Shown here one piece after another: positions 23,989 through 31,743 of a DNA stretch of 64,000 nt. Origin of the DNA: Leifsonia tongyongensis. Lineage in GTDB: Bacteria; Actinomycetota; Actinomycetes; Actinomycetales; Microbacteriaceae. The notes under the pieces are model-generated. The model was given only the letters and a program-made list of their open reading frames with translations. It searched no databases and was not told the DNA's origin. Each line of letters opens with the position of its first letter. Position 1 is the first letter of the stretch. The stretch is taken from positions 248,001 to 312,000 of the forward strand of contig NZ_JAAGWY010000001.1 in assembly GCF_010686705.1 (NCBI RefSeq). Reading direction: 5' to 3'. The position numbers were made by a program, and so were the translations under genes.

Positions 23989-24473
23989 CGGGACATCGTA
24001 GCCCGCACCCGCCGGTGTTCATCGGGCGACGGCCGGCGCATCTGGGCGCGGATGACCTCGAAGTCGTGACGCGAGAGTTCGATCAGGCCGCGGCGCAGCT
24101 GGTAACCCCAGTTCGGGTTCTGCCGGGTGAACTCGAGCACGGGAAGCAAGGGGCGGATCGGCGCGGGAACGGCCGCGTGGTCGAAGTCGACGCGCCGGCG
24201 CCAGGGGTGGAAGTCGCCGTTCTGGCCGGTCATCATCGGGCCGTCGCTCGGCTGGTAGACCTCGCCGTCGGCGATGCGCCCGATCGCCGTGAACTCCCGG
24301 AGCGGTTCGCCGTCAGGGTACGACTCCCTCGGCGAGTAGTAGACGAAGCCGTCAGCCTCGTTCATCCGCACAAGTGGAGCCTTCGCGCCATGGTTGACCT
24401 GCGCGATGCCCTGCGCGACACCCCGCAGGACGTGGTCGCGCTGCACGACACCCAGCCAGTAGCGGATCGTCAT
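23985..24473 (-). CDS. EVE domain (UPF0310) protein
   Basis: 162 residues from ATG at 24471-24473. The EVE/PUA-like fold is recognised by the start RYWLGVVQRDHVLRGVAQGI, the FVYYSPRESY stretch and the FTAIGRI, GYQLRRGLIELS segments. EVE domains bind modified bases; in bacteria they are linked to restriction of modified DNA or to RNA handling. No restriction gene is nearby. First gene of the EVE-ComB-DUF427 run. Confidence 0.88.
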   Translation of the reverse strand: MTIRYWLGVVQRDHVLRGVAQGIAQVNHGAKAPLVRMNEADGFVYYSPRESYPDGEPLREFTAIGRIADGEVYQPSDGPMMTGQNGDFHPWRRRVDFDHAAVPAPIRPLLPVLEFTRQNPNWGYQLRRGLIELSRHDFEVIRAQMRRPSPDEHRRVRATMSR

Positions 24474-24539
24474 GCTCCAGTTGTAGCGCATCCGGGCGAC
24501 AGTCGCGGCAGACTGGAGGGGGACGCCGTGCCACGACCA

Positions 24540-24566
24540 TGTCGATTCCGGACTCCGCCGTTCGAC
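24540..24566 (+). promoter_or_regulatory. ECF42-type promoter, site 1
   Basis: TGTCGA (24540-24545), 17 bases, CGAC (24563-24566). This is the TGTCGA / CG(A/T)C pattern described for ECF42 sigma factors (Streptomyces work, recalled). It ends 51 bases before the GTG of the DGPF-type YCII gene, whose downstream neighbour encodes an ECF42 sigma factor: an autoregulatory loop. The same box precedes the other YCII gene (49805-49831). Confidence 0.75.
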
Positions 24567-24617
24567 GTGTTGGTGAAGGGCATTCCCGCCCGATCGCGAC
24601 AAGGAGACGAGACGACC

Positions 24618-25034
24618 GTGAAATACATGATGATCCTGAACTCGGACCCGCAGACGGAATCGACTGCAGAGCCCGACGAAGAGAGCCTGAACGCCATGGG
24701 GCGATACAACGACGAACTGATCAAGGCGGGTGTCCTGCTCGCAGGCGAGGGACTGCACCCCACCTCGGAGGGCGCGCGCGTCGAATACTCCGGCGAGGAC
24801 CGCACCATCGTCGATGGTCCGTTCACCGAGACGAAAGAGCTGATCGCCGGCTTCTGGATCATCCAGGCCGCGAACAAAGCCGAGGCGCTCGAATGGGCGC
24901 GTCGCATCCCGCTGAAATCCGGCAGAGTCGAGGTGCGGCGGGTCTTCGACGTCTCAGAGTTCCCGCAGGACAACGAATACGTGCAGAAGGAAGTGCAATG
25001 GCGCGAAGAACACGGCGAGTCCCGTACCGCGTGA
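24618..25034 (+). CDS. YCII-related (DGPF) protein paired with ECF42 sigma
   Basis: 138 residues. It starts VKYMMILNSD and carries the defining DGPF motif (IVDGPFTETKELIAGFW, about 66-82). YCII-fold proteins are small dimers, some with hydrolase activity; the DGPF type is nearly always next to an ECF42 gene and is its main target. GTG start at 24618, AAGGAG upstream with a long (11-base) spacing. The sigma factor gene begins 10 bases after the stop. Confidence 0.92.
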   Translation: MKYMMILNSDPQTESTAEPDEESLNAMGRYNDELIKAGVLLAGEGLHPTSEGARVEYSGEDRTIVDGPFTETKELIAGFWIIQAANKAEALEWARRIPLKSGRVEVRRVFDVSEFPQDNEYVQKEVQWREEHGESRTA

Positions 25035-25044
25035 GGCAGACCAG

Positions 25045-26298
25045 GTGACCGACGGCGGCGAGGCACGGCGTGCCGTCGAGGCGGTGTGGCGGATCGAGTC
25101 GGCGAAGCTCATCGCGGTGCTCGCACGCATGGTGGGCGATGTCGGTCTCGCCGAGGAGCTCGCACAGGATGCGCTGGTCGCCGCCCTCGAGCAGTGGCCG
25201 GCGAGCGGCATCCCGCGCAACCCCGCCGCCTGGCTGACCTCGGTGGCGAAACGCCGGGCGATCGACGGCTGGCGCCGCCAGGAGCGGCTGGGTGACAAAT
25301 ACGCGCAGCTCGCCCGCGACCTGGAGACGGAGGACGGGCTGGGCGACCCGGCCCTCCTCGCCGAGGACGTCATCGAGGACGACCTCCTGCGCCTCGTCTT
25401 CGTCGCGTGTCACCCGGTGCTCACGAAGCCGTCGCGCGTCGCGCTGACGCTCAAACTGCTCGGCGGCCTGTCGACAGACGAGATCGCACGGGCGTTCCTC
25501 GCACCCAGTTCGACGATCGCCCAGCGGATCGTCCGCGCCAAACGCACACTGTCGGCTGCGCGGGTGCCGTTCGAGGTTCCCGACCCGCGCGAATTCCCGC
25601 AGCGACTCGGCTCGGTGCTCGAAGTCATCTACCTCATCTTCAACGAGGGCTACTCGGCGACCATCGGCGACGACTGGATGCGCCCCTCGCTCTGCCAGGA
25701 GGCGCTGCGGCTCGGCCGCGTCCTGGCCGAGCTCATGCCACGGGAGCCCGAGGTGCACGGACTCGTCGCCCTCATGGAGTTTCAGGCCTCGCGGCTCGGC
25801 GCACGCACCACAGCGACCGGGGAGCCCGTGCTGCTGCAGGACCAGGACCGCGCGCGCTGGGACCGCATCCTGATCCGGCGCGGCGTCGCTGCGCTGGAAC
25901 GCTCCGAGCAGCTGGCGCGCGGTCGCGGACCGTATGCGCTGCAAGCGGCAATCGCGGCCTGCCACGCGACAGCGCCCACCGCCGCCGACACCGACTGGGA
26001 GGAGATCGTCGCGCTGTACAGTGCCCTCGCCCAGCTCACGCCGTCTGCTGTCATCGAGCTCAACCGCGCTGTCGCGCTGTCGATGGCGTACGGGCCGGAG
26101 GCAGGGCTCGAAGTCGTCGACCGCCTCGCCGTCGAGGGCGCACTCTCGTCGTATCACCTGCTGCCGAGCGTGCGCGCCGACCTGCTGGCACGTCTCGGCC
26201 GCAGTGCCGAGGCGCGGCTCGAGTTCGAGCGTGCAGCCGCCCTCACCGGCAACGAGCGCGAACGGGCGCTGCTGCTCGGTCGCGCAGCGCAGCAGTAG
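25045..26298 (+). CDS. RNA polymerase sigma factor, ECF42 group, with TPR-like C-terminus
   Basis: 417 residues, twice the size of a plain ECF sigma. Sigma2 (about 10-80: LAQDALVAALEQWP, NPAAWLTSVAKRRAIDGWRR), sigma4 (about 115-170: LTLKLLGGLSTDEIARAFL, TIAQRIVRAKRTL), then a 230-residue helical C-terminal domain, described as TPR-like in ECF42, that replaces an anti-sigma factor in controlling activity (known for the group). GTG start with a weak ribosome site, consistent with coupling to the DGPF gene. No anti-sigma gene is adjacent. Confidence 0.93.
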   Translation: MTDGGEARRAVEAVWRIESAKLIAVLARMVGDVGLAEELAQDALVAALEQWPASGIPRNPAAWLTSVAKRRAIDGWRRQERLGDKYAQLARDLETEDGLGDPALLAEDVIEDDLLRLVFVACHPVLTKPSRVALTLKLLGGLSTDEIARAFLAPSSTIAQRIVRAKRTLSAARVPFEVPDPREFPQRLGSVLEVIYLIFNEGYSATIGDDWMRPSLCQEALRLGRVLAELMPREPEVHGLVALMEFQASRLGARTTATGEPVLLQDQDRARWDRILIRRGVAALERSEQLARGRGPYALQAAIAACHATAPTAADTDWEEIVALYSALAQLTPSAVIELNRAVALSMAYGPEAGLEVVDRLAVEGALSSYHLLPSVRADLLARLGRSAEARLEFERAAALTGNERERALLLGRAAQQ

Positions 26299-26386
26299 GG
26301 TCCGCCGGCAGGGATGCGGCTGAGCGCCACCTGCCGGTGCGCTGCGAATCGTGGCAGACCTGCGCATCCGGAGCGAGACTGGTTGG

Positions 26387-26896
26387 ATGCGCGTGCTGCT
26401 GAAGCTCATCCTGGACTGCGACCCGGACGCCGCCTGGCGTGCATTGCAGAGTCCGACCTCGTTTCGCGAGGTCTCGTTCCCGTGGGCCGATTTCTCCTCA
26501 CTCGAACCGGGCGGCTTCCCGACGGTCTGGAGCGCGGGTGCGCATCCGGTCACGGTGCGGGCGCTGCGCGCGGTCAGTATCGGCGCGCAGCAGATCGACA
26601 TCAGCTTTCCGGGTTCGCCGGCTCCGGGCGTGCGGGTGCTGCGCGACTCGGGCGGCGGCCGCAGCGGCATCCTGGGCGTCATCCCGAAACTCGACCACCG
26701 GATGGCCGTCTCGGCCGACCCCGCCGGTCCCGACTCCGAGGGGCGTGTCCGCACGCTCTATCGCGACCAGCTGATCGTCAAAGCTGGCCTTCTCACCCCC
26801 GCCGCGTGGTACTCGCTCTGGGCATTCTGGCAGTGGCGCGGCCTGCGCCTGCGCCAACTCGCGCCCACCTGGGCGTACGATCCGGAAGCATCATGA
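26387..26896 (+). CDS. Uncharacterised SRPBCC/Bet v 1-like protein
   Basis: 169 residues. The start MRVLLKLILDCDPDAAWRAL and the alternating strands with a C-terminal helix (TPAAWYSLWAFWQWRGLRL) resemble polyketide-cyclase-like lipid-binding folds; I cannot name the family. ATG at 26387 is preferred; a GTG at 26351 in frame would add 12 residues but has no ribosome site either. It overlaps the DUF1684 gene by 4 bases (ATGA). Confidence 0.65.
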   Translation: MRVLLKLILDCDPDAAWRALQSPTSFREVSFPWADFSSLEPGGFPTVWSAGAHPVTVRALRAVSIGAQQIDISFPGSPAPGVRVLRDSGGGRSGILGVIPKLDHRMAVSADPAGPDSEGRVRTLYRDQLIVKAGLLTPAAWYSLWAFWQWRGLRLRQLAPTWAYDPEAS

Positions 26897-27579
26897 GCGA
26901 ATCAGTCATCGCGTTCAGCGGGACCAGCGACCCCGACCCGGGCCCATCCGCGCGCGCCGTCACAGCTGTTCAGATCGCCGACTGGCGCAGCCGCGTCTTC
27001 GCGATGTACGCCTCGGTCCGGCGGATCGCCGCAACCGACCCGGTCGCCGCGCACGCGTACTGGCGTTCGACGCGCGACGACCTGTTCGGATCGCATCCGG
27101 CGACACCGCTGCTCCCCGAGGACCGCGCGGACTTCACCGGGCTGCCGATCACCGCCTACGACCCGGAGTGGAGATTCGACCTGGAGATCCATCCCGCTCC
27201 CGAACCACGTCGGATGGATGTGGAGACCGGCACCGACGGAATCGTCCCGTTCGAACTCCTCGGCACAGTACGCGTGCCCTTCGCGGGTTCGCTCGACGTC
27301 TGGCGCCTCACGTCGTACGGTGGCGGGCTCTTCGTTCCCGTCAAGGATGCGCTGGCCGGACGCCCCGGCGGCACCTACGGCGGCGGCCGCTACCTGATCG
27401 ACACGATCAAGGGTGCCGACCTGGGAACGGATGCGTCGGATGGCGAAGCCACCCTGGTGCTCGACTTCAACTTCGCCTACAACCCGAGCTGCGCCTACGA
27501 CCCGGCCTGGGCGTGCCCGCTCGCGCAGGCCGGCAACACGCTCGCGGCCGAGGTTCCCGTCGGCGAGCGCTACCCGTAG
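26893..27579 (+). CDS. DUF1684 domain protein
   Basis: 228 residues. The family is recognised by the central GTVRVPFAGSLDVW, the GGTYGGGRYLIDT stretch and the C-terminal FNFAYNPSCAYDPAWACPLA. Function is unknown; no catalytic residues are established. It is coupled to the preceding gene by an ATGA overlap, so both probably serve the same purpose. Confidence 0.92.
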   Translation: MSESVIAFSGTSDPDPGPSARAVTAVQIADWRSRVFAMYASVRRIAATDPVAAHAYWRSTRDDLFGSHPATPLLPEDRADFTGLPITAYDPEWRFDLEIHPAPEPRRMDVETGTDGIVPFELLGTVRVPFAGSLDVWRLTSYGGGLFVPVKDALAGRPGGTYGGGRYLIDTIKGADLGTDASDGEATLVLDFNFAYNPSCAYDPAWACPLAQAGNTLAAEVPVGERYP

Positions 27580-27587
27580 CCTCCGGT

Positions 27588-27608
27588 GTGTATCACGGGT
27601 GATACACT
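27588..27608 (+). promoter_or_regulatory. Operator and leaderless-type promoter of the toxin-antitoxin pair
   Basis: GTGTATCAC GG GTGATACAC (27588-27607) is a perfect inverted repeat with 9-base arms. Its right arm overlaps TACACT (27603-27608), a TANNNT -10 box 6 bases before the antitoxin ATG at 27615, and there is no Shine-Dalgarno sequence. Antitoxin binding here would block its own promoter. Confidence 0.75.
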
Positions 27609-27614
27609 CTACAT

Positions 27615-27851
27615 ATGGAGAAGGTGACAGTGCGCGAGTTGCGCAATCATGGCGGAGAGATTCTCAACCGTGTTCAACGCGGAGAGCATCTGACCGTCAC
27701 ACGCGACGGCGCGGAAATCGCCGAACTCGTGCCCCTCGGACGGCCGCCGCAGCAGATTTCGGTGCTGATCAATCGGCGGCGCCTGATCCCGCGCGTGGAT
27801 CCGGTCGCGCTGCGCGCGGACATCGACACCGTGATCGACCAGAGCATCTGA
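27615..27851 (+). CDS. Type II antitoxin, Phd/YefM (VapB-like) family
   Basis: 78 residues. MEKVTVRELRNHGGEILNRV and HLTVTRDGAEIAELVPL form the Phd/YefM DNA-binding fold; the Arg/Leu-rich C-terminal half should wrap the toxin. It ends 2 bases before the PIN toxin gene. It probably represses the operon together with the toxin at the palindrome 27588-27607. Confidence 0.92.
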   Translation: MEKVTVRELRNHGGEILNRVQRGEHLTVTRDGAEIAELVPLGRPPQQISVLINRRRLIPRVDPVALRADIDTVIDQSI

Positions 27852-27853
27852 GC

Positions 27854-28261
27854 ATGCCGACCGTCGGACTGCTCGATACTTCGACTCTCATCCTGCTCGC
27901 GCACGTCGCGGATCCGTCGTCTCTTCCTGACGAGCCCACGATCAGCACGATCACACTCGCTGAACTGTCGGTGGGACCCGTCGTCGCCGCGACGGATGAC
28001 GATCGCGTCGCCCGCCTCGCTCACCTCCAACTAGCCGAGTCGGACTTCGACCCCATCCCGTTCGATGCTGCGGCCGCTCGCGCGTTCGCACTTGTCTCCA
28101 GCTCATTGCGCTCTGCCGGCCGAAAGCCCGACGCCCGGGCCTTCGACGCCTTGATCGCCTCCGTCGCGATCTCTCGCGGAATCCCCCTGTACACGTGCAA
28201 TCCATCGGATTTCACGGGCATCTCGGGCCTCGACCTCCGTCCAGTCGCTGTCGACCTCTAG
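27854..28261 (+). CDS. PIN-domain ribonuclease toxin (VapC family)
   Basis: 135 residues. Acidic PIN residues are present: Asp in GLLDTSTLI, Glu in TLAELSVG, Asp in ARAFDALIAS and Asp in CNPSDFTGI, which hold magnesium for RNA cleavage. VapC toxins usually cut tRNA or rRNA; the target here cannot be read. It is tail to tail with the HelD gene, the two stop codons sharing a palindromic CTAG. Confidence 0.93.
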   Translation: MPTVGLLDTSTLILLAHVADPSSLPDEPTISTITLAELSVGPVVAATDDDRVARLAHLQLAESDFDPIPFDAAAARAFALVSSSLRSAGRKPDARAFDALIASVAISRGIPLYTCNPSDFTGISGLDLRPVAVDL

Positions 28262-30555
28262 AGGGCACCCTGGCCGGCGCTCGCGGTCGGGCGAACCATT
28301 GTGAGCCGCTGTGTCGGCCGGGTCATCGCGACATAGAGCGCCGCGGCGCCCCGGGGCGACTCGGCGACGAGCCCATCCGGGTCGGCGAGCACCACGGCAT
28401 CGAACTCCAGCCCCTTGGCCTCGAACGCCGTGAGCACCGCGATCGGCTTGAGGAGCCCCGCCGCGCCGCGCCCGGCGAAACCGTCGAACCGTCGCGTCAG
28501 TTCGGCGGACACCTCGTCGACGATCGCCCGCGGTGCGATGACGGCCAGCGTTCCCGCCGCGTCCACCCCGCGATCGCGTGCCACCGCATCCGCTACGGCC
28601 TTCGCGAGGGCGCGTGCCGCATCCGATGTGCCGCTCGCCGCCTCGAGCGTGAGGATCGGCCAGTCGCCCTCGCGGACGGCCCGTGCCCGCGTGATCGGAA
28701 GACCGTGCTCGACGGCGAACCGTTCCGCCTCGCGGGCGATCTGCGCCGGAGTGCGGTAGTTGACGGTGAGCTCTTCGAGACGCCAGTTCTCGCGGAAATG
28801 CGGGCTGAGGGCCGACTCCCAGCTCGTCGCCCCGGCAGCTGAGCCGACCTGGGCGACGTCTCCGACAATCGTGAACGAGCGCATCGGGCAGCGCCGGACG
28901 AGCAATCGCCATTGCATCGGCGACAACTCCTGTGCCTCGTCGACGACCACATGCCCGTAGGCCCAGGTGCGGTCGGCCGCGGCCCGCTCGGCCGTCGTGC
29001 CGCGGTCCTCCTGCTCGGCGAAACCGTCTGCGAGCTGCTCCGCGGTGACCAGGCCCTCGACGCCCATGTTGCGGATCGCGGCGCGCGCGTTCTCGAGGTC
29101 GCGCTTGCGCTGGCGATCTCGTTCTCGCGCCCCCGCATCCGGTTTACCCGGAAAGGCGCCGAGCAGTTCGGCGGCCTCGTCGAGCAGCGGCACGTCGCTG
29201 ACGGTGAACGGAGCGGTGCGCTCGCGGAGCAGCAGAGCGCGTTGCGCAACCGTCCAGCGTGACGTCAACTCGGCCAGCCAGGCCGGGCGCGCGAAGAGGT
29301 CCTGGATGAGCTTCTCGGCCGTGAGCGGCAGCCATGCGGTGTTGAGGAGCACACGGACGTCATAGGACGTGCGCAGGTCTTCCCGCAGCGCCGCGACATC
29401 GTCGTCGTCGATCGTCGCCCCGTCTGCGCGTAGCTGTGCGACGAGCTGGTCGGTGAGCTCGCCGAGCGCATGCTTGACGAACGTGACGCGCGCGATGTTG
29501 TGCGGCTTCCCGCCCCGCTGCGCCCGGGCGATCGCACGTGCGATCAGCTCCGGCTGCACCTCGAGCTTCACCCCGTCGACGTCGACGACCTGAGGGCCGT
29601 CCGGAACACGCTGGCGAGAACGCACGGCCCGCGAGAGCAGCCGGGCCATCTGCGCCGAACCCTTCAGCTTGGCCACCTCGGGCTCGTCGTCCTCGACGGC
29701 CTCCACGCCCGGGTAGAGCTCGCCGAGGCTCTGCATCACCACGCCGGTCTCACCGAGCGAGGGGAGCACCGCCTCGATGTATCGCAGGAATGCGGTCGAC
29801 GGCCCGACGACCAGGACACCGGCCGAACTGAGTCGCTGCCGGTTCGTGTAGAGCAGGTAGGCGGCACGATGCAGGGCCACCGCCGTCTTGCCGGTGCCAG
29901 GTCCGCCCTGTACGACGAGGGCGCCGCGCAGGTCGGAGCGGATGATGCGGTCCTGTTCCGCCTGGATCGTCGCGACGATGTCGTGCATCCGACCAGTGCG
30001 CTGCGCGGTGAGCGACGCGAGCAGCGCACCCTCCCCCTGCACGATCTCGCCGTCGGCTACAGCAGCGCCCCCCGTGCGCGCGCTCGCCTCGAGCAGGGTC
30101 TCGTCGAACACCTCATCGTCGATGCGCAGCACCTCGCGCTGCCGCATGGTCAGGTGTCGGCGTGCACGGACGCCGAGCGGCTCGGCAGCGGTCGCCTGGT
30201 AGAACGCGCTCGCCTGCGGGGCACGCCAGTCGACCAGGAGGGACCGCTGGTCGTCGTCGCGCAGCCCGATCCGGCCGATGTAGCGGTGCGCCGGATCGTC
30301 GGCCGAACCCGTGTCGTGAAGCAGCAGACGGCCGAAGACCAGGCGCGAGTCCACCTCGCGCAGCTGCGTCAGCTGATCCTCGTACAGTGCGGCGAAGGCG
30401 TCACGCTCGCTCCGCGCCTGATGGTTGCCGCCGACGCTTTCGCGACGCACATCCGTGAGTCTCTGCGCCGTCTCGGCACGCAGCGCGTCGAGTCGTTCGT
30501 AGAGCGCCGCGACGACGCCACGCTCACGTTCGAGTTCCGATTCCTGCACGCGCAC
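28258..30555 (-). CDS. HelD-type UvrD/Rep-like helicase (RNA polymerase recycling factor)
   Basis: 765 residues. N-terminal charged coiled coil (about 5-75), a short beta/arm region with DWRAPQASAFYQ, Walker A GGPGTGKT at 217-224, and UvrD-type motifs further on (VVDEAQELSPMQW, FTIVGDVAQ, VNYRTPAQI, KGLEFDAVVLAD, VAMTRPTQRL). In HelD the coiled coil enters the secondary channel of RNA polymerase and the ATPase releases stalled enzyme; actinobacterial HelR relatives also displace rifampicin. Whether this is HelR or plain HelD needs alignment. Confidence 0.88.
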   Translation of the reverse strand: MRVQESELERERGVVAALYERLDALRAETAQRLTDVRRESVGGNHQARSERDAFAALYEDQLTQLREVDSRLVFGRLLLHDTGSADDPAHRYIGRIGLRDDDQRSLLVDWRAPQASAFYQATAAEPLGVRARRHLTMRQREVLRIDDEVFDETLLEASARTGGAAVADGEIVQGEGALLASLTAQRTGRMHDIVATIQAEQDRIIRSDLRGALVVQGGPGTGKTAVALHRAAYLLYTNRQRLSSAGVLVVGPSTAFLRYIEAVLPSLGETGVVMQSLGELYPGVEAVEDDEPEVAKLKGSAQMARLLSRAVRSRQRVPDGPQVVDVDGVKLEVQPELIARAIARAQRGGKPHNIARVTFVKHALGELTDQLVAQLRADGATIDDDDVAALREDLRTSYDVRVLLNTAWLPLTAEKLIQDLFARPAWLAELTSRWTVAQRALLLRERTAPFTVSDVPLLDEAAELLGAFPGKPDAGARERDRQRKRDLENARAAIRNMGVEGLVTAEQLADGFAEQEDRGTTAERAAADRTWAYGHVVVDEAQELSPMQWRLLVRRCPMRSFTIVGDVAQVGSAAGATSWESALSPHFRENWRLEELTVNYRTPAQIAREAERFAVEHGLPITRARAVREGDWPILTLEAASGTSDAARALAKAVADAVARDRGVDAAGTLAVIAPRAIVDEVSAELTRRFDGFAGRGAAGLLKPIAVLTAFEAKGLEFDAVVLADPDGLVAESPRGAAALYVAMTRPTQRLTMVRPTASAGQGAL

Positions 30556-30671
30556 CCCATTCGATACCGGGCCGACAGTCTACGTCCTCCAGCCGAGCCT
30601 GACCCGTGAGCCTCGCGGCGTAAGATGCTGCGAATCGTGCTCCACCGCGGAGTGCGCGAGGGGGGTTCCGC

Positions 30672-31514
30672 ATGGTCCAGCCGATTCTGCTCGTGACCGG
30701 GACGTCGACCGGCATCGGCCTGGCGACTGCAATCGCCGCGGCCCGGGCGGGCTTCCGCGTGGTCGCGACCATGCGCGACACGGCGAAAAGCGGCCTGCTG
30801 CACGCCGCAGCGCGCGAGGCGGAGGTCGAGGTGGACATCCGCACCCTCGACGTGACGGACCCGGCTTCCGTCACCGCGTGCGTCAGCGCCGTGATAGCCC
30901 AGTACGGGCGGCTGGATGCCGTGATCAACAATGCGGGCGCGGGTCACCTCGGCACCATCGAAGGCGAGACCGTCGACGACGTCCGTGCGGTGATGGAAGT
31001 CAACTTCTTCGGTGTGGTCGCCGTGACCAAGGCCACCCTGCCGCTCCTGCGCGAGACGGGCGGGCGGCTCGTGACCATCAGCAGCGTCGGTGGGGTCGTC
31101 GGGCAGCCGTTCAACGAGGCGTACTGTGCTGCGAAATTCGCGGTCGAAGGCTTCATGGAAGCGCTCACCCCGGTCGCCGCAACGGTGGGCGTTCCGGTGA
31201 CCATCGTCGAGCCCGGGGCGGTCAGCACCGAGTTCGTGGCCAATGTCGGGGTCGACGTTCCGGCCATGCTCGAGGCGGTCGGGCCGTACGGTCCTGCCCT
31301 GGAGGCCTACCTCGCGCGCACGGCAGCGGCGTTCGACCCGTCGCGGGCGCAGACGCCGGATGCGGTGGCCACCGTGATCGTCGATCTGCTGCTCTCCGAG
31401 CATCCGCCGGCCCGCCTCCAGACCTCGGATGCGGCCCGCCAATTCGTCGGCGCGAAGCTCGCGGATCTGGACGGATCGGCCGTCCAGAGCATGGTTTCAG
31501 GATGGGTCCGCTAG
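30672..31514 (+). CDS. Short-chain dehydrogenase/reductase
   Basis: 280 residues, classical SDR: TGTSTGIG (9-16) for the nucleotide, NNAGAG, Ser in ISSVGG, and the catalytic Tyr/Lys in YCAAKFAVEGF. Dinucleotide preference is unclear (no acidic residue is obvious after strand 2; MRD suggests NADP). GAGG ribosome site upstream of ATG. Substrate unknown. Its stop codon overlaps the candidate -10 of the RNA helicase gene. Confidence 0.9.
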   Translation: MVQPILLVTGTSTGIGLATAIAAARAGFRVVATMRDTAKSGLLHAAAREAEVEVDIRTLDVTDPASVTACVSAVIAQYGRLDAVINNAGAGHLGTIEGETVDDVRAVMEVNFFGVVAVTKATLPLLRETGGRLVTISSVGGVVGQPFNEAYCAAKFAVEGFMEALTPVAATVGVPVTIVEPGAVSTEFVANVGVDVPAMLEAVGPYGPALEAYLARTAAAFDPSRAQTPDAVATVIVDLLLSEHPPARLQTSDAARQFVGAKLADLDGSAVQSMVSGWVR

Positions 31515-31743
31515 ACTGGTACAACTTGCGAGTCCACAGTTGGGCTCCCTGCGTCGTAGAACGCACCTCTTCACACTGGCGCCGGGCTGATAGATAAGCC
31601 CCGCCAGAGTGTGTCGAAACTTTCTCACGGCGAACGATCGTGCCGCCGGCACCTTCGCCATTCACCCCACCGGGCCGACACACACCTCTGTTCGCAGTCG
31701 TGGCGTGTGTTCCCGCGGGTTCGATGCCTGAAAGGCACCACCT
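31512..31743 (+). ncRNA. Promoter and long structured 5' leader of the DEAD-box helicase
   Basis: TAGACT (31512-31517) is a candidate -10; the leader would be about 220 bases. It holds a long hairpin at 31572-31613 (CACACT with AGTGTG, then GGCG.CCGGGCT with AGCCCCGCC, loop GATAGATA). Leaders of this length occur on cold-shock helicase mRNAs. The RNA class is not one I can name. Confidence 0.4.

Noticed and set aside
31612-31638. TGTCGA-N17-CGAT upstream of the DEAD-box helicase
   Set aside because: The second half is CGAT and not CGAC/CGTC, and the first half is part of the leader hairpin; counted as chance.
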